11,509 nt of DNA from Chloroflexota bacterium (GTDB lineage Bacteria; Chloroflexota; Dehalococcoidia; UBA2247; RBG-13-53-26), in assembly GCA_003650185.1 (NCBI GenBank), contig QMOF01000057.1, forward strand, positions 1-11,509. Direction: 5' to 3'. Position numbers and translations under genes: made by a program. The notes under the pieces were generated by a model. The model had not been told where the DNA came from and ran no database searches. It was given only the letters and a program-made list of their open reading frames with translations. Numbering within the stretch: the first letter of the stretch is position 1; the number at the start of each line of letters is the position of its first letter. Of the stretch, positions 9,539 through 11,509 are shown piece by piece.

Positions 9539-9568
9539 ATTATAGCAGAGGGCTTCTCCCTCGGGCAA
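9539..9568 (-). promoter_or_regulatory. Promoter of the nnr-coaX-coaBC operon
   Basis: On the minus strand a perfect TATAAT (9539-9544) is preceded by TGC, making an extended -10. A TTGCCC box at 9563-9568 lies 18 nt upstream as a partial -35. The spacer contains an inverted repeat, GAGGG (9548-9552) with CCCTC (9558-9562), which could be an operator. Transcription would start near 9532 and give a leader of about 96 nt before the GTG at 9436. ACGTGG and CCACGT at 9475-9480 and 9522-9527 could pair in that leader. Confidence 0.65.
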
Positions 9569-9635
9569 TGTGCCCCCTCCAGTCGCGCCCGGTCCCTCAC
9601 ACTGGCACGACTATGTCCCGCAAGCAGACCGCCCC

Positions 9636-9663
9636 TTGTGCTCCACCAGGGCGCTGATATAAT
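9636..9663 (+). promoter_or_regulatory. Promoter of proB
   Basis: A perfect TATAAT at 9658-9663 is preceded by TGA, giving the extended -10 form TGnTATAAT. The -35 candidate TTGTGC (9636-9641) is 16 nt upstream and only partly matches the consensus. Start of transcription would be near 9670, giving a leader of about 24 nt with GGAGAGG before the ATG at 9694. It diverges from the nnr promoter, with about 115 bp between the two -10 boxes. Confidence 0.7.
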
Positions 9664-9693
9664 CTAGCCATCGCAGGAGAGGCAGTCCCCGGC

Positions 9694-10863
9694 ATGATAG
9701 AAGGACCAGCAGAGGCGAAAGGACGGCAGGCAGCCCCCTCACAAGATGCCGTGCTCTACCGCCGTCTAGTGGTGAAGCTGGGCACCAACCTGGTCGCCAC
9801 CGTGGACGGGCGGCTCGACCTGGAGAACATGGCCCGCCTGGTGGAGCAGATGGGCCAGCTACACCAGCAAGGGCTGGAGATAATCCTGGTGTCTTCTGGC
9901 GCCATAGCTGCGGGCCGGGACAGGCTGGGGCTGAGACGAGAGCGAAGAGATATCCCCTTCCGGCAGGTGATGGCAGCCGTGGGACAGGGTCGCTTGATGC
10001 ATGCCTACGAGCAGCTATTCGAGCAGCACGGCATCGCCGTGGCGCAGGCCCTGCTGACCAAGGCGGACATGTCCAACCGGCACGGCTATCTCAATGCGCG
10101 CAACACACTCCTGGGGTTGCTGGAACTGAAGGTAGTGCCCATCGTTAACGAGAACGACGTTGTAGCCATCGACGAGATCAAGGAGGCTAGGTTCGGTGAC
10201 AACGACAACCTCTCGGCCATGGTGGCCAACCTGGTGGATGCCGACCTCCTGGTGCTGTTGAGCAACGTGGCCGGACTGTATGTCGACGATCCTCAGCGTG
10301 ATTCCCGGGCTGAGCTAATCCCCCGAGTAGACAGAATAGACCGGCGGATCGAGAGACTGGCCAGAAGTGCCAGCAGCCCCCTGGGTACAGGCGGCATGGC
10401 TACCAAGATTGAGGCGGCAAAGCTGGCCACAGGCTCAGGAGTGGCGGTGGTCATCACAGATGGCAGACTGCCCGAGGTATTGCCCAGGCTCGTACGGGGC
10501 GAGTCCATTGGTACCCTGTTCTCCCCGGCGGTCACCAGGCTGGAGAGCCGCCAGCGCTGGATGATGAGCGGTCTGGCTTCCAGGGGAAGGGTGGTAGTAG
10601 ACGACGGCGCGGCGAACGCGCTCAGAAAGGGGAAAGGGAGCCTGCTGCCGGCCGGGGTCCAGGCGGTGCAAGGCAAGTTCAGGCGTGGCGACCTGGTCGA
10701 GGTTGTGGACACACAGGGCGACCGGATCGCCTGCGGGATATCCAACTACAGCTCGGCCGACATAGACACGATCAAAGGCGCCCACTCGGGCCAGATCATG
10801 TCGCTGCTGGGCTACGAGTACGGCGCCGAGGTAGTCCACCGCAACAACCTGGTGGTGCTTTAG
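9694..10863 (+). CDS. proB: Glutamate 5-kinase with C-terminal PUA domain
   Basis: This 389-residue enzyme phosphorylates L-glutamate to gamma-glutamyl phosphate, the first step of proline synthesis. The amino-acid kinase domain has 'LVVKLGTNLV' with Lys28, 'ILVSSGAIAAG' (64-74), 'VGQGRLMHAYEQLF', 'NRHGYLNARNTL', 'PIVNENDVVAIDEI' (149-162) and 'FGDNDNLSAMVA' (167 onward), then 'GTGGMATKIEAAKLA'. The C-terminal PUA domain covers about the last 95 residues ('GRVVVDDGAANALRKGKGSL', 'FRRGDLVEVVD'). The first 20 residues are an extension beyond the usual N-terminus. ATG 9694 is used because GGAGAGG lies 11 nt before it. A downstream GTG (codon 20) would also give a family-length protein, so the start is less sure than the product. 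No proA follows; the next 640 bases hold a repeat and a decayed gene. Regulation by proline feedback is known for the family but not visible here. Confidence 0.95.
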   Translation: MIEGPAEAKGRQAAPSQDAVLYRRLVVKLGTNLVATVDGRLDLENMARLVEQMGQLHQQGLEIILVSSGAIAAGRDRLGLRRERRDIPFRQVMAAVGQGRLMHAYEQLFEQHGIAVAQALLTKADMSNRHGYLNARNTLLGLLELKVVPIVNENDVVAIDEIKEARFGDNDNLSAMVANLVDADLLVLLSNVAGLYVDDPQRDSRAELIPRVDRIDRRIERLARSASSPLGTGGMATKIEAAKLATGSGVAVVITDGRLPEVLPRLVRGESIGTLFSPAVTRLESRQRWMMSGLASRGRVVVDDGAANALRKGKGSLLPAGVQAVQGKFRRGDLVEVVDTQGDRIACGISNYSSADIDTIKGAHSGQIMSLLGYEYGAEVVHRNNLVVL

Positions 10864-10940
10864 GCGTGACTTGCAGCATAGGGAGAGTACCCAACCCTAC
10901 CGTCCCAGACGCCCTCTGTTGATGCTCCAGCGCCGGATCC

Positions 10941-11005
10941 CTGCAGGGACAGACTTTCAGGTCTGTCGGCCGTGGTCTCAGACGGGGCCCAAGCCCTGTC
11001 CCCAG
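10941..11005 (+). repeat. Dispersed hairpin repeat, copy B
   Basis: The second full copy of the unit at 5761-5826. GACAGAC (10948-10954) pairs perfectly with GTCTGTC (10961-10967). A second, weaker GC-rich pairing lies around GGGGCCCAAGCCCTGTCCCC (10984-11003). The ends CTGCAGGGACAG and the reverse complement of the right end (CTGGGGACAGGG) are similar, as in copy A. It overlaps the 3' end of the decayed lipoprotein frame and supplies its stop codon. It lies about 80 nt after proB on that gene's strand and could also reduce read-through. Confidence 0.62.
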
Positions 11006-11307
11006 GTCTGCCTTACCTGGCAGGTCGCCTTGTCTACCGCTGTCCTCGCCGTCTCCATCAGACCGTCATGAAGAGGCAGGTCGAACCACCAATCCGCAAC
11101 GTAGCATTCCTTGCCAGCTACAGTACCTTCATCGGTCCCTTCGATTGTGCACGTATGCTCAACGGCTTCCACTACCCAGTCGTACACCCACTGATCCCCC
11201 ACCTCCCGAGTCGGTAGCGCTCCTTCCCCGTTTCCGGCGCAACTGCCTCCAACCAGTACAGAAACCACCGGCGCGAAGCACAACAGCACAACGATCAGTC
11301 CCTTTAT
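10978..11307 (-). pseudogene. Decayed lipoprotein-like gene (start codon lost, 3' end in a repeat)
   Basis: From 11307 the frame reads '(I)KGLIVVLLCFAPVVSVLVG' then 'GSCAGNGEGALP', a signal sequence with a Cys near residue 23. The lipobox match is weak (GGSC). It is followed by 'VGDQWVYDWVVEAVEHTCTI', 'GTVAGKECYVADWWFDLPLH' and 'ETARTAVDKATCQV'. The pattern 'VGD.WVY....EG..YT...V...GKECYV' resembles small secreted lipoproteins common in Chloroflexota. The first codon is ATA, although a perfect AAAGGAGG lies 9 nt upstream, so an ATG appears to have mutated. After 'KATCQV' the frame enters repeat copy B and ends with 'WGQGLGPV', which is repeat sequence, so the true C-terminus seems lost. As written, it is 110 codons including the stop. 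An upstream ATG-type frame to 11379 lacks a ribosome site and is not family-like. I cannot name the function. Confidence 0.6.
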
Positions 11308-11316
11308 TGCGTCTTG

Positions 11317-11324
11317 CCTCCTTT
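11317..11324 (-). promoter_or_regulatory. Perfect Shine-Dalgarno facing an ATA codon
   Basis: AAAGGAGG on the minus strand is complementary to the 16S rRNA tail and lies 9 nt upstream of ATA (11305-11307), which opens the signal-sequence-like segment of the lipoprotein frame. No ATG, GTG or TTG occurs at an equivalent spacing; the next in-frame GTG is at 11289. This site determines the reading of the gene as start-lost. A small inverted repeat, GGACC-GGTCC (11328-11341), lies three bases further upstream. Confidence 0.65.
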
Positions 11325-11509
11325 GTCGGACCGCTTGGTCCCCGCCACAGAGGCGAGAGAGGCTGAATACATCCAACAACCTGGCACCTACAAGCCGCTG
11401 ACGATCCTGGCTGGTGCGCCTGGCACCCAGCCATTCCTTGCTCGGACCGGGGCCTCAAGCAGTGATCCCCTAACGCGACATGCCTGCCCGCGGTCTTCTA
11501 GGCCGCAGA
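11325..11509. other. Right-edge region with hairpins, no gene
   Basis: No convincing gene is seen. Besides the GGACC-GGTCC repeat (11328-11341), a hairpin at 11409-11432 pairs GGCTGGTGC with GCACCCAGCC, with one bulged C. A -35/-10 pair for the lipoprotein remnant could not be assigned with confidence. Confidence 0.4.

Noticed and set aside
9437..9568. N-terminal extension of the nnr frame
   Set aside because: It covers the promoter and leader and has no family similarity. GTG 9436 with AGGAG gives the expected N-terminus.

Overview
The window is GC-rich bacterial DNA. Gene content is mostly housekeeping, with a damaged accessory region at each end. A type III pantothenate kinase, short dispersed hairpin repeats in the intergenic spaces, and a decayed lipoprotein-like gene of a kind I associate with Chloroflexota are compatible with a Chloroflexota (Dehalococcoidia-like) genome. 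This placement is an inference from general resemblance and is uncertain.

Layout. Positions 1-235 hold no gene I can support. Positions 236-816 (minus strand) carry a toxin-antitoxin pair of BrnT/BrnA-like type. The antitoxin is intact. The toxin reading frame is broken by one extra G in a run of five. A pair of GTATAC half-sites lies just upstream of the toxin and looks like an autoregulatory operator. Positions 878-1459 are non-coding and contain three inverted repeats plus one copy of a dispersed hairpin repeat.

From 9436 down to 1460 five genes run on the minus strand: nnr (NAD(P)HX epimerase/dehydratase), coaX (type III pantothenate kinase), coaBC (phosphopantothenoylcysteine synthase/decarboxylase), valS (valyl-tRNA synthetase) and a propionyl/methylmalonyl-CoA-type carboxyltransferase (pccB/mmdA). 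nnr, coaX and coaBC are tightly spaced (1 and 29 nt) and form a cofactor-metabolism operon: NAD(P)H repair plus the steps from pantothenate to 4'-phosphopantetheine. A 113-nt gap containing a repeat copy separates coaBC from valS. valS and the carboxyltransferase are 46 nt apart and probably cotranscribed. The operon has a good extended -10 promoter at 9539-9568. A second extended -10 promoter at 9636-9663 points the other way and serves proB (glutamate 5-kinase, 9694-10863).

Right of proB is a second repeat copy and, on the minus strand, a decayed lipoprotein-like gene. It has a perfect Shine-Dalgarno but ATA where the start codon should be, and its 3' end runs into the repeat.

The most notable signals are the repeat family, whose three copies show covariation in one hairpin and in two cases supply the stop codon of the adjacent gene, and the two broken accessory genes (toxin and lipoprotein) flanking an intact core operon.
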